Positions 5,562 to 12,839 of a stretch of DNA of 29,192 nucleotides are shown piece by piece; within the stretch, counting starts at the first letter, position 1; every line of letters starts with the position of its first letter. The translations under genes were made by a program, and so were the position numbers. The DNA comes from a virus. The notes below the pieces were generated by a model. It was not told the origin of the DNA and searched no databases. It worked only from the letters and a program-made list of their open reading frames with translations. Location: the IMG/VR virus record IMGVR_UViG_3300042562_000804, positions 1-29,192 of that record; one strand, given 5' to 3'.

Positions 5562-5917
5562 GCCTGTCCTCTGCCGTCACCCTCGCCTGGCCGCCGAAGG
5601 AACTCAGCCCCAACGGGCGGCTGCACTTCATGCAGCTTGCCAAGGCCAAGGCGTCCTACCGGGCGGCCTGCCATTGGGAATGCAAGGCACAGGGCCTCAA
5701 GCCGGTGGCTGCGGAGAGCCTGCACCTGACGCTGACCTTCAGCCCGCCAACGCGGCGCCGCTTCGATCTCGACAACCTGCTGGCACGCATGAAGGCCGGC
5801 CTCGATGGGCTGTGCGATGTCGTGGGCGTCGATGACAGCCGCTGGTCCCTGACGATCAAGCGCGGCGATCCGGTCAAGCACGGCGCCGTTCATATCCAGA
5901 TTGAGAGCGCAACATGA
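5558..5917 (+). CDS. rusA: RusA-family Holliday junction resolvase
   Basis: The 119-residue length matches the family (about 120). The N-terminus has LAWPPKELSPNGRLHF, like the RusA nucleic-acid-binding start. The catalytic region FDLDNLLARMKAGLDGLCD gives D70, D72, N73, K79 and D83, the conserved acidic and lysine positions that bind magnesium and cut four-way junctions. A second acidic pair (VGVDD, 92-93) follows. The enzyme resolves recombination or replication intermediates in the cytoplasm. It is coupled to its neighbours by ATGA overlaps within the early operon. Confidence 0.9.
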   Translation: MSLSSAVTLAWPPKELSPNGRLHFMQLAKAKASYRAACHWECKAQGLKPVAAESLHLTLTFSPPTRRRFDLDNLLARMKAGLDGLCDVVGVDDSRWSLTIKRGDPVKHGAVHIQIESAT

Positions 5918-6216
5918 CATTCGCCATCGACACCGGCACGCCGCAGCGCGCCTGGAACCCGCTCCAGATCGACCGCTGCGGCGAGATCCGCGCCATCGCA
6001 GTGGACAGCCTGCCCGAAGGCGCCACGCAGGCGCAGATCGACGGGGCCATCGCTCTGGCGGTGATGGGCGACCTGCACACGCCTAAGCGCCTCGACACCG
6101 TGAGGCGGCACCTGATGGCGCTGATGCCTCTGATTGCGGAACTGGCCCGCACCTCGCCCGCCAGCGTGGACGAGATTCTGACCGAATACGCCGAACTGAC
6201 GACAGTTCTGCGCTGA
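5914..6216 (+). CDS. Conserved-looking early protein (100 aa)
   Basis: The product starts MTFAIDTGTPQRAWNPLQID and is mainly helical, with QIDGAIALAVMGDLHTPKRL and VRRHLMALMPLIAELARTSP. I recognise no domain or catalytic motif. Its start overlaps the RusA stop as ATGA, and a gap of about 57 bases follows before the next gene. A role in recombination or replication is inferred from neighbours only. Confidence 0.7.
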   Translation: MTFAIDTGTPQRAWNPLQIDRCGEIRAIAVDSLPEGATQAQIDGAIALAVMGDLHTPKRLDTVRRHLMALMPLIAELARTSPASVDEILTEYAELTTVLR

Positions 6217-6273
6217 CCGCGCCCGGGCGGTTCCCCCGGCATCATCGCAGCACGGCTGCATCGGAGACTTCTC

Positions 6274-6972
6274 ATGGCTTTTACACCTGACATCGACACC
6301 GGATCGAGCGGCGCATCGCAAGGCCCGTGGATCAGCTGGTCCAGCAATGGCTCGGCAATGAAGGGCATCCCGCATTCTGCGTGGGTGCTGCGCGGCAAGG
6401 ACGACAGCGGCCAGAAATCGGAGACGGCAATCCCGGCCTTCGTGAATGGCTGCGTGCTGGACCTGGACACGCTGAAACTCGGCTGGGAGCGCGATGGCGC
6501 GAAGGGCATGGCCCCCGAGCGCAAGTGGAACCCGACGCTTGCGGCGTTCATGCCGCGTCCCGACGAGAGCAAGAAGATGTCGGGCGCCTTCGCCTGGTCC
6601 AAGGCGCTGTCGGTGCGCTGCGCCATCGGCGGCGGGCAGGCGGCAACTTGGGAGCAGGGCAGCTTTGCAGCGTTTGAGGGCTTCAGCCGCCTGAAGGGCC
6701 AGATCGTGGCGGAATGGGCGGCAAACTCCCAGAACGGCGCGCTGCTGCCGCTGGTTCAGCAGACCGGCGTCGAGCGCCTCGATCTGCCGAACGGGGCCGC
6801 GAACATCCCGCTGCTGTCGGTGGTGGGTTGGGTCGCACGGCCCGATTGCCTGAAGGCAGACGCGCCGGTCATCGCCTCGGCCCCCGCGCCAGCGCCGGCC
6901 TACGTCGCCCCGGCACCCGCCTACATCCCACCGGCCCCGGCGGCCAGCGTGCCTGCAGGCGCGGCGTTCTGA
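6274..6972 (+). CDS. Putative ssDNA-binding-like replication accessory
   Basis: The 232-residue protein starts MAFTPDIDTGSSGASQGPWI after GGAGA at 6 bases. Residues 1-190 look like a mixed beta fold rich in Trp and Gly (WSSNGSAMKG, AATWEQGSFAAFEG, LSVVGWVARPDCL). The last 40 residues are a Pro/Ala tail with repeated APAPAY. A globular domain plus flexible tail, located just before the primase-helicase, is the layout of phage single-strand-binding or annealing proteins. However, there is no clear OB-fold signature and no acidic C-terminal tip, so the function is an inference. Confidence 0.55.
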   Translation: MAFTPDIDTGSSGASQGPWISWSSNGSAMKGIPHSAWVLRGKDDSGQKSETAIPAFVNGCVLDLDTLKLGWERDGAKGMAPERKWNPTLAAFMPRPDESKKMSGAFAWSKALSVRCAIGGGQAATWEQGSFAAFEGFSRLKGQIVAEWAANSQNGALLPLVQQTGVERLDLPNGAANIPLLSVVGWVARPDCLKADAPVIASAPAPAPAYVAPAPAYIPPAPAASVPAGAAF

Positions 6973-7211
6973 TGCAGATCAGCACCGGCCTTTTCGGTGA
7001 CGGCGCGGCCCCGGAATCTAGCGCAAGGCCGCGCATCGATCTGGACAGCAGCGCACCTGCGCTGAAGCCCTGCCGCTTCTGCGGCGGTGCTGTCGGTGTG
7101 CTGACAGGCCCTAAGGGTCCGCACCGCGATGGCGTCAGATGCGCGGACTGCGACCGGCACCTCGGATGGCTCCCGGCGCTGCCGGATGACTGCGCCCTGA
7201 TTGAGAACTGA
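6972..7211 (+). CDS. Small zinc-ribbon protein (79 aa)
   Basis: The start overlaps the preceding stop by one base (TGATG). Cys34-x2-Cys37 (CRFC) and Cys57-x2-Cys60 (CADC), separated by 19 residues with GGAVGVLTGPKGPHRDGVR between them, form a four-cysteine zinc ribbon. The first 30 residues look disordered. Zinc ribbons next to phage primases often help bind DNA or single strands, but no enzymatic activity is visible. It is probably co-translated with the upstream gene. Confidence 0.75.
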   Translation: MQISTGLFGDGAAPESSARPRIDLDSSAPALKPCRFCGGAVGVLTGPKGPHRDGVRCADCDRHLGWLPALPDDCALIEN

Positions 7212-7265
7212 AACCTGCCGCGTCCCCTCGGGGCGCGGTCTACCCCGAATGTCCCGGAGGCCGCG

Positions 7266-9314
7266 TTGTTGCCAGATACCGCCATCATCGCTGACCGTGA
7301 CGCCATTCGGGCCGATCTGTCCTATATGACCGCCCGCTGGGGCGAACTCGACCGCAAGGTGGTGTTTGAGGTGCGCGCGTTCCGCGAAGGCGCTTCCCCG
7401 CAGATTGCAAAGTTTCAACCTGGCTGGATTGATGAGGCGGTCGAATGGATCGCCGGCCTCAACGCCCTGGGCTTCAACATCTATGTCGTCCGTAACCCGA
7501 TCCGCTACGAGTGCAGCGGTAGCGCCTCTGACGAGGACATCGTCGCCGCGTTCTTTCTCTGGGCAGACTGCGATGACCCGGCGTCTGCGTCCAACGTCTA
7601 CAGGTTCGATGGGCCGAAGTGGTCGGCAGCGGTCACAACCGGGCGCACCCCGTCGATCCGCGTCCACTGCTACTGGCCGCTGAAGGATGTCTGCACGGAC
7701 ATGGCAGCTTGGCGCGAGAGCCAGGTTGGCATCGCGGGCCACTTCGGCAGCGACAGCACCGTCATCAACCCTTCGCGCATCATGCGGGTCGGCGGCACCG
7801 TATCCTTCCCGGCATCGCACAAGCGCGCCAGAGGCTATGTCCCCGAACTGACGACCATCCGCACCGTTTACGAAGACACCCGCTCTCCGGTCACGCTTGA
7901 GCAGATGGCGCGGGTCTTCAAGGCATCGGCCCCCGCCGCACAGCCCGCCGCTAGTGGCCTGCAGATCGATACGGGGATGTCTGACCGCAGAACATCTGAG
8001 CAATACGCCGACATCCTGCGCCGCGCCCGCACAGACGGCGAAAAGCACGGCGGGGTCCGCGATCTGGCGGCGTCCCTGGCAGGGTCTGGCGTGCCTCGCC
8101 ACCTCGCCGAAGCTATTATCCGCGATGCCTGCCCGGTCTGGGATGCGGGCGTGGAGAAGCTGATCGACACAGCGTTCCAGAAGTTCGCCAAGCCTGCGCA
8201 GCCGGTCTATGCGCCAAACTTCGACCATGCGCCAGCGCCGACGCCATCGGACCCCGCGCCAGCAGCGGCGGGCTGGCGGGTCCAGAATGCTTCCGAGTTT
8301 GTCGAAGGCTTCGTTGCGCCGGAATACCTGATTGACGGCGTCGTCCAGCGGGGCAGGCTTTATACGCTGACCGCGCCGACCGGCAGCGGGAAGACCGCCG
8401 TGATGCTCTACATCGCCACGGCCATGTCCCAGGGCTTGCCAGTCTGTGACCGTGAAACGGAATGCGGCGACGTGCTGTATCTCGCCGGGGAGAACCCCGA
8501 CGATGTGCGGGCGCGGGTCATCGCCACCCTTGACCAATACGGCCACACAGCGGACGCCACACGGCTGCACTTCATCCCCGGCACCTTCTCCATACGGGCC
8601 GACATGGAAGCGCTGAAGGCCGCGCTGGCGAAGCTGCCGAACTGCATCCTTGTGGTGGTGGACACGCTGGCGGCGTACTTCGACGGCGACGATAGCAACA
8701 GCAACGCGCAGATGCTGGACTTCGCGCGGATGCTGCGCCGCATCATTGATGTGCCATCGCGCCCCGCCGTCATCGTGCCAGCGCACCCCGTCAAGAACGC
8801 CATCAAGACGAACCTGACGCCGATGGGCGGCTCTGCCCTGCTCAACGAGGTGGACGGCAACCTGTGCCTCTGGAAGCGCGAGACGGCGGTGGAGTTGCAC
8901 TGGCAGGGCAAGCACCGGGGCGCTGAGTTTGATCCGCTGAACTTCGAACTGGTCGGCCTGACATCGGAGAAGGTCCGCGACAGCAAGGGCCGGCTGATGC
9001 CGACCGTGATGGCGCGCCCGCTGATGGAGATGCGCGCGATGCAGATCGCCACCGACCGGCTGTCGGCAATCGAAAAGCTGATCCTGAACATTGAGCAATA
9101 TGAGGCGCAGTCGATCCGACAGCGCTGCGTGGAGATCGGCATGGTCACCCCAAACGGCAAGGCCAAGACATCCAGCATGGCGAACCTGCTCGGTAAGCTG
9201 GCCGAGGAGAAGCTTGCGCGCCGCATCCTGACCAACTGGGAACTCACGCCGAAGGGCCAGAAGGCCGCCGACATGATCAAGAACGGCGGCAAATTCGCCG
9301 AAGACCTGGAGTGA
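7266..9314 (+). CDS. Bifunctional primase (AEP-like) and AAA helicase (RepA-like)
   Basis: The 682-residue protein has a TTG start at 7266 with GGAGG 5 bases upstream. The N-terminal half resembles an archaeo-eukaryotic-type primase: acidic pair in FFLWADCDD (101-103), a His in SIRVHCYWPL (134), and the NPSRIMRVGGTVSFP segment. The linker (about 320-340) is Pro/Ala-rich. A RecA-fold helicase follows, with Walker A APTGSGKT at 370-377 and Walker B CILVVVDT at 460-467, and a helical/winged C-terminus near 610-665. It should prime and unwind phage DNA at the replication fork. It is the largest replication gene here and lies directly before the repeat-rich segment at 9345-9572. Confidence 0.85.
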   Translation: MLPDTAIIADRDAIRADLSYMTARWGELDRKVVFEVRAFREGASPQIAKFQPGWIDEAVEWIAGLNALGFNIYVVRNPIRYECSGSASDEDIVAAFFLWADCDDPASASNVYRFDGPKWSAAVTTGRTPSIRVHCYWPLKDVCTDMAAWRESQVGIAGHFGSDSTVINPSRIMRVGGTVSFPASHKRARGYVPELTTIRTVYEDTRSPVTLEQMARVFKASAPAAQPAASGLQIDTGMSDRRTSEQYADILRRARTDGEKHGGVRDLAASLAGSGVPRHLAEAIIRDACPVWDAGVEKLIDTAFQKFAKPAQPVYAPNFDHAPAPTPSDPAPAAAGWRVQNASEFVEGFVAPEYLIDGVVQRGRLYTLTAPTGSGKTAVMLYIATAMSQGLPVCDRETECGDVLYLAGENPDDVRARVIATLDQYGHTADATRLHFIPGTFSIRADMEALKAALAKLPNCILVVVDTLAAYFDGDDSNSNAQMLDFARMLRRIIDVPSRPAVIVPAHPVKNAIKTNLTPMGGSALLNEVDGNLCLWKRETAVELHWQGKHRGAEFDPLNFELVGLTSEKVRDSKGRLMPTVMARPLMEMRAMQIATDRLSAIEKLILNIEQYEAQSIRQRCVEIGMVTPNGKAKTSSMANLLGKLAEEKLARRILTNWELTPKGQKAADMIKNGGKFAEDLE

Positions 9315-9318
9315 TCCG

Positions 9319-9468
9319 GTGACCCAAAACCCCCGCAAACAGGTGTTCAAAAAGGTGTTCACGGACCCCCTTCGTGAACAGCGTTTGAACGCGTTCATGA
9401 ACACTGTTCACGCCGTGAACACCCGTGAACACTTAGGCATGAACACATTGAAAGGATTGAACAAATGA
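9319..9468 (+). CDS. Small basic protein encoded across the TGAAC repeats (49 aa)
   Basis: A GTG start with GGAG seven bases upstream opens four bases after the primase-helicase stop. The product begins MTQNPRKQVFKKVFTDPLRE and continues with LNAFMNTVHAVNTREHLGMN. It is basic and helical. The stop overlaps the next ATG as ATGA. Codon content is dominated by Asn, Val and Thr because the DNA is full of TGAAC/GTTCA pentamers, so the DNA motif, rather than the peptide, may be what is selected. Confidence 0.5.
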   Translation: MTQNPRKQVFKKVFTDPLREQRLNAFMNTVHAVNTREHLGMNTLKGLNK

Positions 9469-9572
9469 GTGAACACTCGCTGAACAGTTCAGAAAACGGC
9501 ACATCCCTGTTCACTCCTCCCCCTTTCTTAGAAGGGGGAGTGAGGGGTGAACACGCTAGAGACGCGGTGAAC
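9345..9572. repeat. Cluster of 17 TGAAC/GTTCA pentamers (putative iterons/origin)
   Basis: I count eleven TGAAC and six GTTCA copies in 228 bp, often in the longer form GTGAACAC or GGTGTTCA. Random sequence would hold fewer than one. Both orientations occur, some facing each other (9393/9398, 9406/9416, 9481/9487). A perfect 9-bp hairpin lies within the cluster. Clustered, degenerate short repeats next to a replication initiator or helicase gene are typical of phage origins, but no experiment is implied and the repeats also lie inside short coding frames. Confidence 0.7.
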
Positions 9573-9578
9573 GCATGA
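9465..9578 (+). CDS. Small protein of the repeat segment (37 aa)
   Basis: The frame starts MSEHSLNSSENGTSLFTPPP and ends GEHARDAVNA, overlapping both neighbours as ATGA. It includes the PPPFLEGGVRGE stretch coded by the 9-bp inverted repeat. No family is recognised. Support comes only from the coupling of its start and stop to the flanking genes, so it could be a passive bridge keeping ribosomes moving across the repeat region. Confidence 0.4.
   Translation: MSEHSLNSSENGTSLFTPPPFLEGGVRGEHARDAVNA
9517..9540. repeat. Perfect 9-bp hairpin within the pentamer cluster
   Basis: CTCCCCCTT at 9517-9525 and AAGGGGGAG at 9532-9540 are exact inverted repeats around the loop TCTTAG. GTTCAC on the left (9509) and GTGAAC on the right (9547) extend an imperfect dyad. 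There is no T-run after it, so an intrinsic terminator is unlikely. A replication-origin or protein-binding hairpin is possible. Confidence 0.7.
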
Positions 9579-10144
9579 CCCGCCCCCAACGTCAAAAGAA
9601 GGGTGACCGCCTGACCTACAGCGGCGCCAGCCCCGAAGAAATCCGCTGCGACTATGCTGTCGGCCCGCTCGACACCGTCGCCACGGAGATGGACTCGGTG
9701 TGGGGCGTGGACGTGCTGCCGACGCTCGTCTCGCCAGCCACGGCGGAACGCTACGGCAGCGCCATCGCCCACCTGAACGCCTGCATCAATGCCAGCGACC
9801 CTGCGGCCACGGCCGCCGCCGCGCAGAACTGCATCCGTGGCCTGCAGGCGATGGACGCAGAGGCGCGGGCCGCCGGGCGCATCCCATCGCCGCCGGCCTG
9901 CTGGCTCACCGAGATCGACGGCAAGCGCTACGGCTTCGTCAAGGACGTGGCCTTCGCCGCCCGCGCCAAGGCCGCCTATCCCGATGCCGTGATCTTCACC
10001 CTGCGCGAGGCCGTCGTCGCCCTGCGGCCGATGTCCTTCGGGCTGGTCGCCGAGGTCAAGGAATTGTTCCCCGGCGCCGAGATCAGCGCCATCCGCCCCC
10101 GCACGCAGATCGAGCAAGACCTCGACGACGAAATCATCTGGTAA
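9575..10144 (+). CDS. Conserved-looking phage protein (189 aa)
   Basis: The ORF starts MTRPQRQKKGDRLTYSGASP, with ATG overlapping the previous stop (ATGA). It has an N-terminal basic tail, a helical middle (YGSAIAHLNACINASDPAAT, then AAAAQNCIRGLQAMDAEARA), and a globular C-terminal part ending in QDLDDEIIW. No motif identifies a reaction. Located between the replication repeats and DNA-binding proteins, it is probably a replication or recombination accessory, but this is inference from neighbours. Confidence 0.75.
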   Translation: MTRPQRQKKGDRLTYSGASPEEIRCDYAVGPLDTVATEMDSVWGVDVLPTLVSPATAERYGSAIAHLNACINASDPAATAAAAQNCIRGLQAMDAEARAAGRIPSPPACWLTEIDGKRYGFVKDVAFAARAKAAYPDAVIFTLREAVVALRPMSFGLVAEVKELFPGAEISAIRPRTQIEQDLDDEIIW

Positions 10145-10156
10145 AGGCCCAGCCCC

Positions 10157-10777
10157 ATGAACATGCAGATCATCCCCAGCTTCGACGTTCGCAATGCTTT
10201 CCGTGACCCGCGCTCAGTTCACTTCCAGGACGACATCCGCCGCGCCATGCTCAAGGGCCTCGCTCCGGTTAAGGAAGCCCCGCAGGCTCCCGGGCCTAAA
10301 GCGCCGCGCGACTCTGAAATGCGCGCGCATTCACAGGCCGACAACTGCCTCGCCATCTTGCGCCACCTCACCATCGGTGAAGACGACCGGGCCGGGCTGT
10401 TCGAAGTGACCGGCCTTCCCAAGCGCCCGCTGGACCGCGCGCTGCGCGCACTGCGCGACAAGGGCCACATTGTGCGCAGCTATCGCGACCGGGTGGTCGT
10501 GTACGGTATAACGCCGGCAGGCACGGACATGCTGGCCGCCCCCGCGTCTATCGCCAGGCGCATGTCCGTCCCGAAGAAGGCCCCCAGCGACAGCAAAATT
10601 GACGCGGTGTTTGCGCTGCTGTCGAAGGTGCCGGCCTCACGGGCCGCAATTCAGCACGTCCTGGGAATGAGCCGCAGCGCTGTGGACGACTGCCTGCGCC
10701 TTCTGCGGGTTCAAGACCTCATCGTTTGGACGCAAGACCCCATGACCAGCATCAAGACATATTCGGTGCGGAAATGA
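10157..10777 (+). CDS. Tandem winged-helix DNA-binding protein
   Basis: The 206-residue product begins MNMQIIPSFDVRNAF; an internal ATG at residue 3 is an alternative start. Two winged-helix-like units can be read. The first (about 62-125) has LFEVTGLPKRPLDRALRALR and then the wing GHIVRSYRDRVVVYGITPAG. The second (about 143-205) has IQHVLGMSRSAVDDCLRLLR and then LIVWTQDPMTSIKTYS. It may regulate phage genes or bind replication DNA. It overlaps the following HTH gene as ATGA. Confidence 0.75.
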   Translation: MNMQIIPSFDVRNAFRDPRSVHFQDDIRRAMLKGLAPVKEAPQAPGPKAPRDSEMRAHSQADNCLAILRHLTIGEDDRAGLFEVTGLPKRPLDRALRALRDKGHIVRSYRDRVVVYGITPAGTDMLAAPASIARRMSVPKKAPSDSKIDAVFALLSKVPASRAAIQHVLGMSRSAVDDCLRLLRVQDLIVWTQDPMTSIKTYSVRK

Positions 10778-10926
10778 GGTGCGGGCCGGAAGTTTACCGG
10801 GAATGCGCCGAACGCGGCCTGTCCAAGTCTCAGACAGCCCGTGAGCTTGGGGTGTCGGTGCAGGCCGTGGTCGATATGGCCCAGCGGCACGACATCTTTT
10901 TCCGCGACGGGAGGGACAAGGGATGA
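10774..10926 (+). CDS. Small HTH protein (50 aa)
   Basis: The product starts MRCGPEVYRECAERGLSKSQ and contains a homeodomain-like helix-turn-helix: GLSKSQTARELGVSVQAVVD. It has no other domain. It overlaps the stop before and the ATG after. Such single-HTH phage proteins are usually transcription regulators or accessory DNA binders. It forms a DNA-binding trio with the preceding tandem winged-helix protein and the next zinc-ribbon protein. Confidence 0.7.
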   Translation: MRCGPEVYRECAERGLSKSQTARELGVSVQAVVDMAQRHDIFFRDGRDKG

Positions 10927-11594
10927 TGCAGCCCTTCAAAGGCCCGCGCGGGCAGAACATGGCGTTGTGCAAGTGCGATACCTGCGCCGCCGAAACGTCC
11001 GTTCCTGCCGACCACGGGGAGAGACTGCGCGGCATGAAGAGCCACTCCACAGGCTTTGTGCGCGAGATTCAGAATGAAGCCCAGGTCGTCAAAAAGATAA
11101 CCCCGCTTGGCTGGGCAATGGTCAAGGGCGTGCTGCGCTGCCCAAAATGTGAAGCCGGGCGCAAGGCCCCCAAGGAGATTGCAATGCCGGAAAATGTGAC
11201 CGACCTGCGGCAGCCGACCCGCGAGCAGAACCGCCTCATCGATGACATGCTCAAAGCCTGTTATGACATGAAAGCGCAGCGGTACACCGGCTGCGACACC
11301 GACAAGACGGTTGCCGAAGCCATTGGCGGCGGTGTCATGCCGGGTTGGGTCAGCGAAGTGCGGGAGAAGTTCTTTGGCCCGGACAACGGCAACGACGAAC
11401 TTGAACTGCTGACGCAGGACATCCAGGCATGGCAGGCCAAGGCGGACGAAGGGGCGAAGAAGGCGCACGACGCGCTCATGCGCCTCACCCAGCAATTGCG
11501 CGAGGTGAACGAGGCCCGCGACCAGGTGGCCGGGCTTGTGAAGCGGCTGGAGGCCATCAAGCACGCCATCGGCCCGAAGGCGGCCCGCGCATGA
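10923..11594 (+). CDS. Zinc-ribbon and coiled-coil protein (223 aa)
   Basis: The N-terminus has Cys16, Cys18 and Cys21 (CKCDTC) and Cys73-x2-Cys76 (CPKC), forming a split zinc ribbon. Residues of about 140-215 are a charged helix (ELELLTQDIQAWQAKADEGA, LMRLTQQLREVNEARDQVAG) likely to be a coiled coil. The middle has YTGCDTDKTVAEAIGGGVMPGW. It starts with ATGA overlap. A role in DNA or RNA binding is plausible, but no family name can be given with certainty. Confidence 0.7.
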   Translation: MMQPFKGPRGQNMALCKCDTCAAETSVPADHGERLRGMKSHSTGFVREIQNEAQVVKKITPLGWAMVKGVLRCPKCEAGRKAPKEIAMPENVTDLRQPTREQNRLIDDMLKACYDMKAQRYTGCDTDKTVAEAIGGGVMPGWVSEVREKFFGPDNGNDELELLTQDIQAWQAKADEGAKKAHDALMRLTQQLREVNEARDQVAGLVKRLEAIKHAIGPKAARA

Positions 11595-11863
11595 AAAGGG
11601 CTGACATTCTTGATACGGCCAAGGGCTACGTCACGCAGGACCGGGCGGCGACCCACGGGGATGCAGAGAAGACATTCGGCCGCATCGCTGCGGTCTGGTC
11701 TGCGCGCCTCGGAGTCCCGATTACGGAGGCGCAGGTCTGCATCCTCTTGGCCGACCTGAAGTCGTGCCGGGCTTGGGGCAACCCACAGCACGCTGACAAT
11801 TGGGTGGACCTTGCGGGTTACGCGGCCTGCGGCGGTGAGATTGCGACGGGGGCAGGGGAATGA
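11591..11863 (+). CDS. DUF6378-like phage protein (90 aa)
   Basis: The sequence runs MKRADILDTAKGYVTQDRAA, then HGDAEKTFGRIAAVWSARLG, ITEAQVCILLADLKSCRA, and DNWVDLAGYAACGGEIA. This order (RxxxHGD, an aromatic-rich helix, then the WVDLAGYAA ending) matches a widespread phage family of unknown function, DUF6378, which is thought to be all-helical and MazG-like in appearance. No catalytic residues are assigned. It overlaps both neighbours by 4 bases. Confidence 0.8.
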   Translation: MKRADILDTAKGYVTQDRAATHGDAEKTFGRIAAVWSARLGVPITEAQVCILLADLKSCRAWGNPQHADNWVDLAGYAACGGEIATGAGE

Positions 11864-12078
11864 GCCACAAGCTGCCGCTGGCGCCGCACCACCCCGCTGA
11901 CATCGCTGCGGCGCTGTTTGAGGACTTGCTGGCAGAACTGCGCGAGGCGCGGGAACGCATTGCGCACCTGACGGCGGCGAACCGCGAACTGGCGGACCAG
12001 GTCGATGCGCTGGACGCCCAAGTCCTCGACGCAAGGTCGCGCGGGCCGTTCCTGCCGGTGACGCTGGGGTGCCTGTGA
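11860..12078 (+). CDS. Small coiled-coil protein (72 aa)
   Basis: The ORF starts MSHKLPLAPHHPADIAAALF and is dominated by a heptad-like helix (LLAELREARERIAHLTAANR, then ELADQVDALDAQV). It is coupled to the DUF6378-like gene by an ATGA overlap. It could dimerise or bind a partner encoded nearby. No domain is recognised. Confidence 0.65.
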   Translation: MSHKLPLAPHHPADIAAALFEDLLAELREARERIAHLTAANRELADQVDALDAQVLDARSRGPFLPVTLGCL

Positions 12079-12116
12079 TGAGCCTGGCCGAATGCATTGT
12101 AATTGAAAGGCCACCT

Positions 12117-12650
12117 ATGAAGCGCCACATCCGCCGCCGCCCCCGCAAGGCATCTGCAGCTCCCATCACCTTGGCGCCGGGCGACCGGGGAGCCACCGGC
12201 CCCGCGAACCTAGAGCGCTTGGTTGAGGAGGAGCGCGGCACGAATGACGAGGAGACCGGGAAGCTGCTGAACCCAAACGGGTACAAGGGCAACCGCCGCC
12301 AGCCGTGGTTCGAACGATACGCGGCCAAGGGCAAGCTGACGCATCAGCAGCACGCAGCCGCTGCCAGGTTGTTCGCTGCATATGAGGGGTTCCCGGCCCG
12401 TGACCCGCTTGCTGCGCTTGGGGAAAGCGTTGACCGCAGCCTGTGGGGCAGTGACCCAATGGCGGCGAAGGTTGACCAGAAGCGCGAGTTCTATCGGATG
12501 TGGTCCGATATCCCGCTGTCGTCCAGGCCGGTGGTGGAGCATGTGGTGCTGAACGACCGGCCGCTGCGCGCGATGGCAGGCTGCAACAATAGCTTCAGCG
12601 AGGAGCGCCAGATGCAGCGTCTGTGTGCGGGGTTGGACGCTATATCTTGA
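12117..12650 (+). CDS. Candidate late-gene regulator (Q-like position, unknown family)
   Basis: The 177-residue start at 12117 has AAAGG 6 bases upstream; an earlier ATG at 12078 follows the previous stop directly, but adds AT-rich codons. The basic N-terminus MKRHIRRRPRKASAAP is followed by QPWFERYAAKGKLTHQQHAA and AARLFAAYEGFPARD. The C-terminus (VVEHVVLNDRPLRAMAGCNN, then FSEERQMQRLCAGLDAI) resembles proteins found at the end of Rhodobacterales phage early operons, which I recall as DUF6456-like. It is the last early gene and sits immediately before a promoter-terminator pair, the classical place for an antiterminator or late activator. Confidence 0.5.
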   Translation: MKRHIRRRPRKASAAPITLAPGDRGATGPANLERLVEEERGTNDEETGKLLNPNGYKGNRRQPWFERYAAKGKLTHQQHAAAARLFAAYEGFPARDPLAALGESVDRSLWGSDPMAAKVDQKREFYRMWSDIPLSSRPVVEHVVLNDRPLRAMAGCNNSFSEERQMQRLCAGLDAIS

Positions 12651-12675
12651 CAGGTGCCAAAATCGCGGGCATGAT
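12647..12675 (+). promoter_or_regulatory. Sigma70-like promoter
   Basis: TTGACA at 12647-12652 is a perfect -35 hexamer. A 17-base spacer leads to CATGAT at 12670-12675, which matches the -10 consensus at four of six bases. It overlaps the last codons of the candidate regulator gene. Transcription would start near 12682, only a dozen bases before the hairpin terminator at 12694, as in lambda pR'. Confidence 0.5.
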
Positions 12676-12693
12676 CCAGACAATCCAAGATTG

Positions 12694-12721
12694 CGCCCGC
12701 CGGGAAACCTGCGGGCGTTTT
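12694..12721 (+). terminator. Rho-independent terminator
   Basis: CGCCCGC at 12694-12700 pairs perfectly with GCGGGCG at 12711-12717 around a ten-base loop, followed by TTTT. It would end early rightward transcription or, together with the promoter at 12647, give a very short RNA unless antiterminated. The following 12722-12839 has no gene or element I can name. Confidence 0.7.
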
Positions 12722-12839
12722 GCGTTTCCGCCGCGTTCTGGTGGTGTGCTGTCCCACCGGCATACCTTCTGAGCGCGGTTGCGGCGGCCTCAACGGTTCC
12801 TCCCGACCGCCAACCCCCGCCGGCTCCGCGCTCAACTCA

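Noticed and set aside
6921-9404. 827-residue ORF antisense to the primase-helicase
   Set aside because: It is the shadow of a strongly supported gene with clear Walker motifs on the plus strand; composition is Arg/His-rich, as in GC-rich antisense frames.
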